DNA of 44,545 bases from positions 1-44,545 of the forward strand of contig JAAWQS010000017.1 in NCBI GenBank assembly GCA_022800665.1. The letters run 5' to 3'. The notes below the pieces were generated by a model. The model was not told the origin of the DNA, searched no databases, and saw nothing but the letters and a program-made list of their open reading frames with translations. Position numbers and translations under genes: made by a program. Numbering within the stretch: position 1 is the first letter of the stretch; each line of letters opens with the position of its first letter. The DNA comes from Oscillospiraceae bacterium (GTDB taxonomy: Bacteria > Bacillota > Clostridia > Oscillospirales > Oscillospiraceae). Shown in pieces: positions 15,817 through 24,245 of the stretch.

Positions 15817-16656
15817 TTACCGGTTTTCTGCCGCGGCATCAGGACTGCGAAATCCCTTACGCTTCGGAATCTGAATCGTAATCGTAATGGTATCCTCACT
15901 CTCCTGCTTATCGCACCTGGCGTCCACCCCGGCCCGGCGGATATTTTCCATACTGCGGTCCACGCTGTTCAAAAACAGCCGCACATCCTTAATCACATAT
16001 ACGGACCGCTTCACAGCATTTTCCCGCTGCTTTTTCTGGAGCAGGCCCTCTATGTACTCCTCGGACGCCGCCACATTCAGCTGCTTTTCCCCCATGTAGC
16101 ACGCGGCGGCGATTCTCTGTTCGTTTCCCTCCAGGCGCAGCAGGGCGCGGGCATGGCGTTCCGTCAGATGATACTGCCGCAGCTTGTCCACACACTCCGG
16201 ACTCAGCTTCAGCAGCCGCAGCTTGTTGGCCACTGCGGACTGGGACCGGCCCAGCCGCCGGGCGGCCTCCTCCTGGCTCATGTCATAGGAGGAGATCAGG
16301 CGGGCGATTGCAGCGGCCTCCTCGGTGTAGTGCAGGTCGCACCGCTGGAGATTTTCAATCAGCGCCAGCAGTGCGCTGTCCCGGTCGGACCCCCGCACCA
16401 GCAGGCAGGGAACACGGGTCAGTCCCGCCATGGCGGCGGCCCGCAGACGCCGTTCCCCGGCTACCAGGACAAAGCCCTCCCCTGTTTTCTGCACGCTGAT
16501 GGGCTGGAGCATTCCATGCTGGCGGATGGACTCCGACAGCTCCTTCATCGCTTGGCTGTCAAAATGGCGGCGGGGCTGACGGGGATTGGGGACGATCCGG
16601 TCAATCGGGATCTGATAGATGCGGTTGGATTGGAAGAGAGTCTTCTTTTTCTCCAT
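15817..16656 (-). CDS. noc: ParB/Noc family protein
   Basis: A 279-residue ParB-family CTPase and DNA clamp. The N-terminal domain has IVPNPRQPRRHF, the VAGERRLRAA CTP-binding motif (GERR) and ALIENLQRCDL. The central helix-turn-helix reads DMSQEEAARRLGRSQSAVAN, and the C-terminus (about 235-275) carries the dimer region with the RRAGVDA pattern of Firmicutes ParB/Noc. The ATG at 16656 follows AAGGGGGAA. No parA/soj partner is adjacent and no parS-like site was found, which favours a Noc-type or secondary copy; family is sure, subgroup is not. In Noc, the first residues bind membrane; here that part (MEKKKTLFQSN) is short and lacks an obvious amphipathic helix. Confidence 0.85.
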   Translation of the reverse strand: MEKKKTLFQSNRIYQIPIDRIVPNPRQPRRHFDSQAMKELSESIRQHGMLQPISVQKTGEGFVLVAGERRLRAAAMAGLTRVPCLLVRGSDRDSALLALIENLQRCDLHYTEEAAAIARLISSYDMSQEEAARRLGRSQSAVANKLRLLKLSPECVDKLRQYHLTERHARALLRLEGNEQRIAAACYMGEKQLNVAASEEYIEGLLQKKQRENAVKRSVYVIKDVRLFLNSVDRSMENIRRAGVDARCDKQESEDTITITIQIPKRKGFRSPDAAAENR

Positions 16657-16791
16657 AGCCGTTCCCCCTTTTCGGAGCGCCCCGTACATTGCGGCGAAGC
16701 GCGTGTTCTTAATGGAAAACAGTATAAGGCTTGTCCCACGCAAATGATAGCAAAACCTGTCGTCCGGCAGGAAAAGGTTTCTTCTCTGCAC

Positions 16792-16834
16792 AAAAAACCG
16801 CCGGAGTCCGGGACATTTCCCGGAACTCCGGCGG
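16792..16834 (-). terminator. terminator after the stalk-protein gene
   Basis: On the minus strand CCGCCGGAGTTCCGGG pairs with CCCGGACTCCGGCGG, one bulged base, and is followed by TTTTTT (16792-16797). It ends the long minus-strand operon. Confidence 0.85.
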
Positions 16835-16849
16835 CTGATGAGCCGTCTG

Positions 16850-17833
16850 TTACGCGGCGTAGTAGTATACCTGCAGCAGCTGGGCCAAGTCTGCGGCGGG
16901 CAGGTAGGTCGTACCCTTGTCCACCACGCAGCCGCCCAGCAGTCCCCGCTCGCCGTCGGGAGTCTGTGCGGTATCGCTGTCGGACTGAACGGAGAACAGC
17001 TCCGTCCCGGCCTCGGACACCACCGCGCCCTTGCCGGATACCCAGTTCACCTCATATCCGGCGGCTTCCGCCACGGCCCGGAGGGGCAGGTACATCTGCT
17101 CCAGATTCTCTTCGCCCTTGACCGGGAAAATCTGGCCCTTGACCTTCACATCCTCGCCGTTCAGCAGGACCGCGCCGTCCTGATTGGCGGTCAGATAGCC
17201 CCTGTAGGCGCAGGGGAACACCAGTACCCGGTCCGCCTTTCCGGCGGCATTGGTCCAAGCCAGAATCTGTGCGCCGGGAACCAGGTCGTCCAGCGTGACA
17301 AGGTTCCTGGTGCGGAAGGGGGCAACGCCGGCATCCTCCAGAACTGTCAACTCGCCGCCTGCGATGGTAAGGACGCGCTCTTTCTCATCCTCAGAACGCA
17401 CGGCGGGCGCGGTGACTTCCGCGTACTGGGGAATCTTGCCGTCCGCCGGGACATTCCCCACGATGACCGCAGCGGTGGTCTGGGGGGGCAGGCTCATGGT
17501 CATGGCGGGACCGGCCCAGACATAGAGGGTGTCGCCGTCCTTGACCTTCTCCATGTCCAGAGGCGCGCCGGTCGCGGCGTCCACACAGTAGGTCTCCTCG
17601 GATACATGGACAACGACTTCCGGATTCGCGCTGTCCGGGTCGCCGCTGGTCACAAGCAGGGAACCGTCCTCCTGCTTGGACGCCTTGCCCCAGACTTTAA
17701 CAGCAGCCAGGGCCTGGGGCAGAAGGATTTCCGTCTTGTCCGCCGTTGGAGCGGCCTCCGCAGCCAGGGCTGTCACGGACAGAAGACACGCGGCGCACAG
17801 CGCCAGGGATAAAATTTTGATAAAATGTTTCAT
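16850..17833 (-). CDS. secreted copper-amine-oxidase-N domain (stalk) protein
   Basis: A 327-residue secreted protein with a signal peptide (residues 1-25: MKHFIKILSLALCAACLLSV, cut near ALA-AEA). The first two thirds are beta-rich and unrecognised; the last ~90 residues match the 'copper amine oxidase N-terminal' (PF07833) stalk domain, with IFPVKGEENLEQMYLPLRAV and AAGYEVNW. Despite the name, this domain serves in Clostridia as a surface or wall-associated module. The ATG at 17833 follows AAAGGATA. It lies 89 bp after the ABC ATPase gene and before a terminator, so it is likely the last gene of that operon. Function not proven. Confidence 0.78.
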   Translation of the reverse strand: MKHFIKILSLALCAACLLSVTALAAEAAPTADKTEILLPQALAAVKVWGKASKQEDGSLLVTSGDPDSANPEVVVHVSEETYCVDAATGAPLDMEKVKDGDTLYVWAGPAMTMSLPPQTTAAVIVGNVPADGKIPQYAEVTAPAVRSEDEKERVLTIAGGELTVLEDAGVAPFRTRNLVTLDDLVPGAQILAWTNAAGKADRVLVFPCAYRGYLTANQDGAVLLNGEDVKVKGQIFPVKGEENLEQMYLPLRAVAEAAGYEVNWVSGKGAVVSEAGTELFSVQSDSDTAQTPDGERGLLGGCVVDKGTTYLPAADLAQLLQVYYYAA

Positions 17834-17922
17834 GGTGCGATATCCTTTCTTTGTTGTTCTGGATATGTAGACGGAGGGCGGAGCAATAAAGTTCCGCATT
17901 TTTGAAAAAATAATTTCCGCCC

Positions 17923-19176
17923 TTAATTTTCCGTAAACGGGTCGCTCTGCCCCTGCTCCGGCGGAACGGATACCAACACCGGGTCCTTCTTTTCCAGCGA
18001 AACCTTTTCCGGCGGCGCATCCGCCGGCGGCTCCGGATTCTCTGCCGGTTCCGGGGGCTGTCTGTGCTCCAGATTCCGGCCCGTCTCCGGATCGAACACA
18101 TGGACCGTACTGCCCCGGAAGGTAAAATGCAGAGGCATCCCATGGGCGTACCACCCGCCGGACTCCGCCTCTTCCTCCGACACCGGCACAACAATCACCG
18201 CATCCCGGCCTCCCACGTTCACATGGATATGTACCGCGCTGCCCATCATCTCCGACACATCCACCGACGCGGCCACGCCGCTGCGGTCCTCCGTCAGCAG
18301 GATGTGCTCCGGACGCACCCCCAGCGTCACGTCCTGGGACTGCACATCCCCTTCCAGCAGGCGGCGGCGCTTCTCCGGGGACAGGGCCACCTGCGCGCCC
18401 TCAAAGAACACCGCGTAGGCGTCCCCGGACCGCTCCAGCCGTGCGTTGAAAAAGTTCATCTGGGGGGTGCCGATGAACCCCGCCACAAAGAGGTTGGCCG
18501 GGTGGTGGAAGACCTCGTTGGGCGTTCCCACCTGCTGGACAAAGCCCTCTTTCATAATCACAATCCGGTCCCCCAGGGTCATGGCCTCCGTCTGGTCGTG
18601 GGTGACGTATATAAAGGTGGTGTTCACCTTCTGCCGCAGTTTGATGATCTCCGAGCGCATCTGATTGCGCAGCTTGGCGTCCAGGTTGGACAGCGGCTCG
18701 TCCATCAGAAACACCTGCGGCTCCCGGACGATGGCCCGCCCGATGGCCACACGCTGCCGCTGTCCGCCGGAGAGAGCCTTGGGCTTGCGCTTGAGCAGCT
18801 CCGTGATGTCCAGAATCTCCGCCGCCTCCCGCACCTTCTGGTCGATCACCCGCTTGGGGAATTTCCGCAGCCGCAGGCCGTAGGCAATATTGTCGTAGAC
18901 CGTCATGTGGGGGTAGAGGGCGTAGTTCTGGAAAACCATGGCGATGTCCCGGTCCTTGGGGGGGACTGTGTTCACCTTTTTGCCGCCGATGTACAGCTCT
19001 CCCTCGGTGATGGCCTCCAGACCCGCCACCATCCGCAGGGTGGTGGACTTGCCGCAGCCGGAGGGGCCGACCAGCACAATGAACTCCTTGTCCGCAATCT
19101 CCAGATCGAAAGCCTGCACCGCCACGACGGTGTTGTCATATACCTTTTTGATTTTTCGTAAGCTCAGACTCGCCAT
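17923..19176 (-). CDS. MalK/UgpC-type ABC transporter ATPase with Pro-rich tail
   Basis: A 417-residue ATPase of the sugar-importer (MalK/MsmX/UgpC) type. Walker A GPSGCGKST (about 37-45), signature LSGGQRQR, Walker B VFLMDEPLSNLD and the switch His in THDQ are intact, followed by the OB-fold domain (about 235-360) with GVRPEHI. The last ~50 residues are Pro/Glu-rich, unlike ordinary MsmX, and are unexplained. It is 2 nt after a MacB-like gene and downstream of two importer permeases, so in this operon one ATPase could serve both. The start has only a weak AGGT site, suggesting translational coupling. Confidence 0.9.
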   Translation of the reverse strand: MASLSLRKIKKVYDNTVVAVQAFDLEIADKEFIVLVGPSGCGKSTTLRMVAGLEAITEGELYIGGKKVNTVPPKDRDIAMVFQNYALYPHMTVYDNIAYGLRLRKFPKRVIDQKVREAAEILDITELLKRKPKALSGGQRQRVAIGRAIVREPQVFLMDEPLSNLDAKLRNQMRSEIIKLRQKVNTTFIYVTHDQTEAMTLGDRIVIMKEGFVQQVGTPNEVFHHPANLFVAGFIGTPQMNFFNARLERSGDAYAVFFEGAQVALSPEKRRRLLEGDVQSQDVTLGVRPEHILLTEDRSGVAASVDVSEMMGSAVHIHVNVGGRDAVIVVPVSEEEAESGGWYAHGMPLHFTFRGSTVHVFDPETGRNLEHRQPPEPAENPEPPADAPPEKVSLEKKDPVLVSVPPEQGQSDPFTEN

Positions 19177-19178
19177 AC

Positions 19179-20282
19179 CTAGTCACCTTTGTTTTGAAAT
19201 TCATGTTCCAGCCGCTCTTCCCTGCGCTTCTCCACAGCCATCTCCACCTTCTCCGGGATTTTGGCCTTGGCAAACCGATAGGTCTTCACCGTGTACCGGA
19301 TGAGGTTCACCAGGGCAAAGCACGCCGGATAGAACGCAAACAACGCCGCCAGCGCTGTCAGCAGCGCAGCGTAGTCCTCGGTCAGCCGGACGGCGTTCTC
19401 CCAGTAGGGATAGATCACGCCGTTGGTCCGCATGGAGCGGTTCCCGAAATCCCGGATGACCTGCCACAGATGGCCCAGCGCATAGCGGCTGCTGTTCTCC
19501 ACGATGTCGCCGCTGCCCACGGAAAAGTTCTCCTTCACCAGATTCTGTGCAAATCCGGAGATGGGGTCCGGCATGACCAGCTCGTAGCAGCTGATATCCG
19601 TGTCCTCCAGCAGCCGGGAGAGGGCGGAGTAGGACATAAAAATGCCGCTGTCGCCGCCGTAGGCTTTTTTCGTGGCAAAGTCGTCCTCCCTGGCCGCCAC
19701 GCCGGACACCACGAAGTCCTTGCCGTTGATGGTCATGGGCATTCCCGCCAGGTCCACTGCGCCGAAGAGCTTCCAGGCGGTCTCCTCGTCCAGCACCACC
19801 AGATCGTCCATCAGGTCCCCGCCCTGGATATAGGAGCCGCTCCGCAGGACCAGGGGGTGGAAGAAGAAGAAATCTCCCCCCACGCCTATGGCCCCCACAG
19901 AGGCGGAGACGCCGTTGTTGCCCACGGCGGTGACGGTCCCCATACCGCAGTATGCGTCCAGGTACAGACTGCCGTTTTCCGGCGCCTCCAGGGACTGCTC
20001 CACCAGCTTGCTGTCCAGGGTCTGGCGGAACTTGAAGATATCCTCCTCCGTCTTCCCCTGGCCCACCGGGAGAAAGCACCCGATCTGTGCAAAGCGGACG
20101 TCCGTCCCGCCCCGGAACCGCTCCGCGGCGGTCACGGACACCAGTGCGCGGCGCACGACCCCCAGTCCAATCAGCGACGCGGCGGAGGCCAGCAGCAGCG
20201 CTGCAATCAACGCCGTCATAAACCACTGCTTGAAGCCGAAGCCTCTGACAGCGGCCCCCATCCGGCTCAGAATCTTCCTCAT
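19179..20282 (-). CDS. MacB/FtsX-like protein with only two membrane helices
   Basis: A 367-residue membrane protein. Helix 1 is at about 19-42, then a ~250-residue extracellular domain in the style of the MacB periplasmic core domain (two-lobed, with the VLDEETAWKLFGAVDLAGMP strand-helix typical of that domain), and helix 2 at about 300-325. Ordinary MacB/FtsX permeases have four helices; two are missing here. It overlaps the adaptor gene by ATGA, so the pair is likely translated together. Role inferred: partner of the coiled-coil adaptor. It has no nucleotide-binding domain of its own. Confidence 0.75.
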   Translation of the reverse strand: MRKILSRMGAAVRGFGFKQWFMTALIAALLLASAASLIGLGVVRRALVSVTAAERFRGGTDVRFAQIGCFLPVGQGKTEEDIFKFRQTLDSKLVEQSLEAPENGSLYLDAYCGMGTVTAVGNNGVSASVGAIGVGGDFFFFHPLVLRSGSYIQGGDLMDDLVVLDEETAWKLFGAVDLAGMPMTINGKDFVVSGVAAREDDFATKKAYGGDSGIFMSYSALSRLLEDTDISCYELVMPDPISGFAQNLVKENFSVGSGDIVENSSRYALGHLWQVIRDFGNRSMRTNGVIYPYWENAVRLTEDYAALLTALAALFAFYPACFALVNLIRYTVKTYRFAKAKIPEKVEMAVEKRREERLEHEFQNKGD

Positions 20283-22372
20283 GACGGATTCTCCACCATT
20301 CTCACCTGGGTACCGGCATCCAGAGGTTTGCTGGACGTGGTAATCACGTAGTCGTTTGCCGCCAGGCCGGAGACGGCAGCGTTGTTGTCGTCCTGGGCCA
20401 GCACCTGCACATCCGCGCGGGTGGCTGTGTACCGGTTGCCCAGGGGCGTGCTCTTGCTGGTCACGACCAGCACAAAGTTTCCGTTGGTGTCCTCCCGCAG
20501 CGCGCTCTTGGGGATGATGGTGTCATAGTTGGCGCTGCGCTGGCCGATGGACAGGCTGATATTTGTCCCCGCCTCGATGTCGCCAGTGATGCGGAAAACC
20601 AGCAGCCGTTTCTGTCCGCCGCCCTCCGGGTCGGCGGTGATGGCCTCCAGGGTGGCCTGGATGTCGTTGCCCCAGTAATAATTGCTCACATCGGCGGCAT
20701 CGCCGATCTTTACCTGCTTGGCTTGCTCGTTGGTCACGGAGACCTTGATGGTAAAGCCACGGTCCACCACGTCGATGACCGCCATGGCCTCGCCGGGCTT
20801 GGTGTCCTTGCCGGCGGTGACGTTGATGGACTTGACCACGCCCGCCACCTTGGATTTGATCTCTGTCTCGGTGGTGTCGGCCTGATACTTGGCCACCAGC
20901 TCCCGCTGCTGCTCGATTTTCAGCCGCTGGGATTCCAGGTCCAGGTTGTCCATCTGCTGGGAGATATCCTTTCCGGAGAGAGCCTCCTCCAGCTCCCGCT
21001 GCTTGCTGTCCACAGTCTCCACAGCGGCTTTATAGACCTCCTGCTTCTTCTCCAGCTCCTTCAGCTTCTCGTCCAGCTCCGTCACGGCGGCGTCCTGCTC
21101 CCGCTTGGAGGACTCATAGACTTTAATCTGCTCCTTCAGCTGGCTGTTTGCGCTGGATGCGGCGTCCAATCTGGCCTGGGCGTCCCGGAGCTGGGACTGG
21201 GCGGCGGACAGGTCCGCCTGGGCCTTGTCCAGCTTGTTCTGGATATTCTGACGCTTGCTGTCCGCCGTGCCGTCCGCATTGCTGGCATCCGCCCTGGCTT
21301 CCTGGAGGGCTGTCTGCTTTGCCCGCACATCCGCCTGCTTCTCGCTGACCGCTGCCTGCTTTGTGGCAATCGTTTCCTCGTCTTTTTTCAACACATTATA
21401 GGCGTTCTGCCAGTCTGTCAGCCCCGGCGTATCCTCCGGCGTCTGGGCCAGAAACGCCTCAATATAGCTCTTCAGCTGGGTCCGGTCGCTCTCGCTGGCG
21501 TCGGGGTAGACCCCGCGCACCGCTGCAATCAGACTGTTGTAGGTGTCCCGGTAGGCTATGTAATCGGTGTTCAGGGTGGTCTGGGCGGCGTTCAGTTCCG
21601 CCTGAGCCGCACTCAGCGCGGACTGGGCTGTGTCCAGTGCGGTCTGGGCTGTGGAAATCGCCTTGTCGTGGTTGACCTCGCCGGTGGTATTCAGCTCGCC
21701 AAGCTGCTCCCGGTATCCGTCCGCCGCCGTCTCCAGCTCCTTGATCTTGTTATTCAGCTCATCCACCTTGCTTTTGGCCTCGGTATACTCCTCGCTGCTC
21801 TCCTGCGCCGCTTTCAGCTCCCCCAGCAGCAGCTCCAGCTGGCTCTGCTGAGTCTTTGCGCTGGCAAGATTGCCCTTGGCATAGGAAATCTCCGTATCAG
21901 AGACTTTGTTGGTGTCCCGGTCGTGGATTGCTTTCTCCAGGTCCAGACGAAGATTTTTGACCTTGAGGTCGTTTTCCGCATAGGTCTTGGAAAACGTAAG
22001 GATCTGTTTCTGATAGGCCAGCTCCGCCTCCTGGAGCGCGTTCTGGGCATCCTTCATCTCCTGGCTCTCCATGTCGCCCATGACGAACAGCAGCGTCCCC
22101 TCCTCCACCGTGTCCCCGGCCTTCACGCACACGGAGCGGACCTCCCTGGTCTGCTCCATGACGACCTCGTAGCTCTCGTTGGCGGCCACAGTGCCGCTGC
22201 CCCGAATCTTCGCGTTGATCGTGCCGGACTGCACCACCTGGGTCGCCACTTCCGGCAGGGAGTGGTTCATGATAGTCTGGGAGAAAAAGGTCAGCAGCAG
22301 CATAATCACCAGGAAAATGATGGCTATGGTTTTAATTAGTTCCCGTTTTTTTGATTTTTCCTGTACATCCAC
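20279..22372 (-). CDS. HlyD/MacA-type adaptor with very long coiled coil
   Basis: A 697-residue membrane-fusion type adaptor. It has one membrane helix (about 14-33), a short lipoyl/barrel half (about 40-100: GTINAKIRGSGTVAANESY, VKAGDTVEEGTLL), a coiled coil from about 105 to 490 broken near the middle, and the second lipoyl half plus beta-barrel and MP domains (about 500-697: KVAGVVKSINVTAGKDTKPG). The hairpin is several times longer than in MacA. The start is GTG with AAGGAGG 9 nt upstream. It ends in an ATGA overlap with the MacB-like gene and lies 18 nt after importer permease B. Extracellular reach in a Gram-positive is unexplained. Confidence 0.88.
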   Translation of the reverse strand: MDVQEKSKKRELIKTIAIIFLVIMLLLTFFSQTIMNHSLPEVATQVVQSGTINAKIRGSGTVAANESYEVVMEQTREVRSVCVKAGDTVEEGTLLFVMGDMESQEMKDAQNALQEAELAYQKQILTFSKTYAENDLKVKNLRLDLEKAIHDRDTNKVSDTEISYAKGNLASAKTQQSQLELLLGELKAAQESSEEYTEAKSKVDELNNKIKELETAADGYREQLGELNTTGEVNHDKAISTAQTALDTAQSALSAAQAELNAAQTTLNTDYIAYRDTYNSLIAAVRGVYPDASESDRTQLKSYIEAFLAQTPEDTPGLTDWQNAYNVLKKDEETIATKQAAVSEKQADVRAKQTALQEARADASNADGTADSKRQNIQNKLDKAQADLSAAQSQLRDAQARLDAASSANSQLKEQIKVYESSKREQDAAVTELDEKLKELEKKQEVYKAAVETVDSKQRELEEALSGKDISQQMDNLDLESQRLKIEQQRELVAKYQADTTETEIKSKVAGVVKSINVTAGKDTKPGEAMAVIDVVDRGFTIKVSVTNEQAKQVKIGDAADVSNYYWGNDIQATLEAITADPEGGGQKRLLVFRITGDIEAGTNISLSIGQRSANYDTIIPKSALREDTNGNFVLVVTSKSTPLGNRYTATRADVQVLAQDDNNAAVSGLAANDYVITTSSKPLDAGTQVRMVENPS

Positions 22373-22390
22373 AGTTTTCGTCCTCCTTCT

Positions 22391-23278
22391 TTATCCCTTG
22401 ACAGAGCCCTGATGGGCAATGCCCTCCACCAGATAGTCCTCCCCGTGGAGGAACAGCAGCAGGCAGGGGACCATATAGATTGTGGCAATGGCAAAGGCCA
22501 GCCCCACCTCGTTGGCATTGATGGTGGAGAGATAGACGCTCAGCGGCTGCTGGGCCGCGTCTTTGAGCAGGATAATGGGCTGCTCCACCATGTTCCAGTA
22601 ATCAATGAACACCAGAATCGCCACCGAGTACAGCGCGCTGCGGCACTGGGGCAGGCAGATGTCCGTGAAGACCTGCCACTCGCTGGAGCCGTCCAGCTTG
22701 GCGGCCTCGATCAAAGACGACGGAATCCGCCGCATGGACTTGGTCAGCAAAAACACCGAAAAGGGTGCGAACATGCCGGGGAAGATAATGGCCCACCGGG
22801 TATCCAGCAAGCCCAGCCAGTCGCTGACCAGATAGTTGGGCACCAGCGTCACCTGGTAGGGCATCAGCATCAATATGACGTAGAAGAAGAACAAAAAGCT
22901 GCGCACCTTCCCCCGCCAGCGGGTGAAGCCGTAGGCCGTCAGCGACGCCACCGCCAATTGCAGCAGCACGATGGGCGCCACCAGTATCACTGAATTCCAG
23001 AATTTCAGCAGGTAATCCGGACTTTTAATCAGCGTGGTGATGTACTGGCTGAATGTCACCTTGTCCGGGATGAACTTCAGGTTCACCGTCTCGGCAATGT
23101 AGGTTTTCCCCTCGCTGCCAGAGGCGTTCTTGAATACCTGCCCATAGTTGGCGCTGATCTCGCTCTGGGTCATGAAGGAGTTGGTGATGGTCAGCGCCGT
23201 GGGCATCAGGAACGCCAGGGCGAAGCAGGCCGCTATGATTGTCAGAATCGTGCGGGCCAGATAGCGGTTCTTTACCAT
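22391..23278 (-). CDS. ABC sugar-type permease, MalG-like
   Basis: A 295-residue permease of the CUT1 class, MalG type. Six membrane helices are visible and the EAA loop, IEAAKLDGSSEWQVFTDICL, has the conserved Gly that contacts the ATPase. Like other MalG types it has a long first external loop. The start at 23278 comes 1 nt after the stop of the preceding permease, with GAGGG before it, so translation is coupled. The substrate is unknown. Confidence 0.92.
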   Translation of the reverse strand: MVKNRYLARTILTIIAACFALAFLMPTALTITNSFMTQSEISANYGQVFKNASGSEGKTYIAETVNLKFIPDKVTFSQYITTLIKSPDYLLKFWNSVILVAPIVLLQLAVASLTAYGFTRWRGKVRSFLFFFYVILMLMPYQVTLVPNYLVSDWLGLLDTRWAIIFPGMFAPFSVFLLTKSMRRIPSSLIEAAKLDGSSEWQVFTDICLPQCRSALYSVAILVFIDYWNMVEQPIILLKDAAQQPLSVYLSTINANEVGLAFAIATIYMVPCLLLFLHGEDYLVEGIAHQGSVKG

Positions 23279-23279
23279 A

Positions 23280-24245
23280 TTATCCCTCAACGTCCTTTCC
23301 GAAAATATCCTCCGCCTTGAACAGCAGGGCAATCAACGCCACCATCACCGCCGCCAGCAACACCGCCGCAGAGGCCATTTTCTGGTAGTCCGGCTGTTCA
23401 AAGACATTGTTCATAAAGTGCTGCATCATATACAGTCCGGTGTAGGGATAGTTCCCCGTGAGGAGGAAAATCTCCCGGAACACCTTAAAGGAGTTGATGA
23501 TGGACAGAATCGCCACAAACAGCACCGTGGGGGAGAGATAGCGCAGTTTGATGTTAAAAAACTTGTGGGCCGCGGACGCCCCCTCCACGTCGGCCACCTC
23601 CAGCAGCTCTTTGGGGATGTTGTTCAGCGCCGCCATAAAGAGGATCATGTTATAGCCCAGGTTCTTCCACAGAAACAACGCCACAATTACCAGCAGGCAA
23701 TAGGGGGAGTTGAGCCAGTCCACCGGGTCCACACCGAAATGGGCCAGCGTCACGTTCAGCGTCCCCCGGTAGTGGAAGACCACCTGCCAGATCAGCACCA
23801 CCGACGCCACGGGCACCATCATGGGGCTGAGAAAGAAGGTGCGGAACAGGCTCTTGCAGGGGATCCGGCACTCCAGCAGCAAGGCCAACGCCAGGCTCAG
23901 GACCACCGCCAGAGGTACGGCGATGACGGAAAACATGGCGGTATTTTTGGCCGCCGTCTGGAAGGAGGAGTTTTTCAGCACGGCGATGAAGTTGTCCAGC
24001 CCCACAAACTCCGGGTTGAGGGGGCTGCGGATGACGGAGTAGTACACCACCACCAGAAAGGGCGCGATGAAAAACAACGCCACCCCGGTCACGCTGGGGC
24101 CGAGAAAACCGATGCTGCACAGCAGGTCCTTCACCTGGGCGTTTCCGCCGGCCCACAGTCTCCCAACATCCCGGACGCCCCGGACCGTCCGACGGGACGG
24201 TCCGGGGTCCTGTTTTTTCTTCTGTAAGCGATTAACGGTTTTCAT
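23280..24245 (-). CDS. ABC sugar-type permease, MalF-like
   Basis: A 321-residue CUT1-class permease, MalF type. Basic N-terminus of about 40 residues, then six helices and the EAA loop EVADVEGASAAHKFFNIKLR. It overlaps the binding-protein gene by 14 nt, and the MalG-type gene follows after 1 nt. Together the two permeases form the channel of an importer whose ATPase is the MalK-type protein at the end of the operon. Confidence 0.92.
   Translation of the reverse strand: MKTVNRLQKKKQDPGPSRRTVRGVRDVGRLWAGGNAQVKDLLCSIGFLGPSVTGVALFFIAPFLVVVYYSVIRSPLNPEFVGLDNFIAVLKNSSFQTAAKNTAMFSVIAVPLAVVLSLALALLLECRIPCKSLFRTFFLSPMMVPVASVVLIWQVVFHYRGTLNVTLAHFGVDPVDWLNSPYCLLVIVALFLWKNLGYNMILFMAALNNIPKELLEVADVEGASAAHKFFNIKLRYLSPTVLFVAILSIINSFKVFREIFLLTGNYPYTGLYMMQHFMNNVFEQPDYQKMASAAVLLAAVMVALIALLFKAEDIFGKDVEG

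Noticed and set aside
17876-17922. GGGCGGA/TCCGCCC pair between the ABC ATPase and stalk-protein genes as a terminator
   Set aside because: The stem is 7 bp around a ~33-nt loop with no T-run, so it is unlikely to stop transcription.
20723-22339. 538-codon open frame on the plus strand
   Set aside because: It is antisense to the coiled-coil adaptor; GC-rich genes often leave long open frames on the other strand. It has no ribosome site and no recognisable domain.
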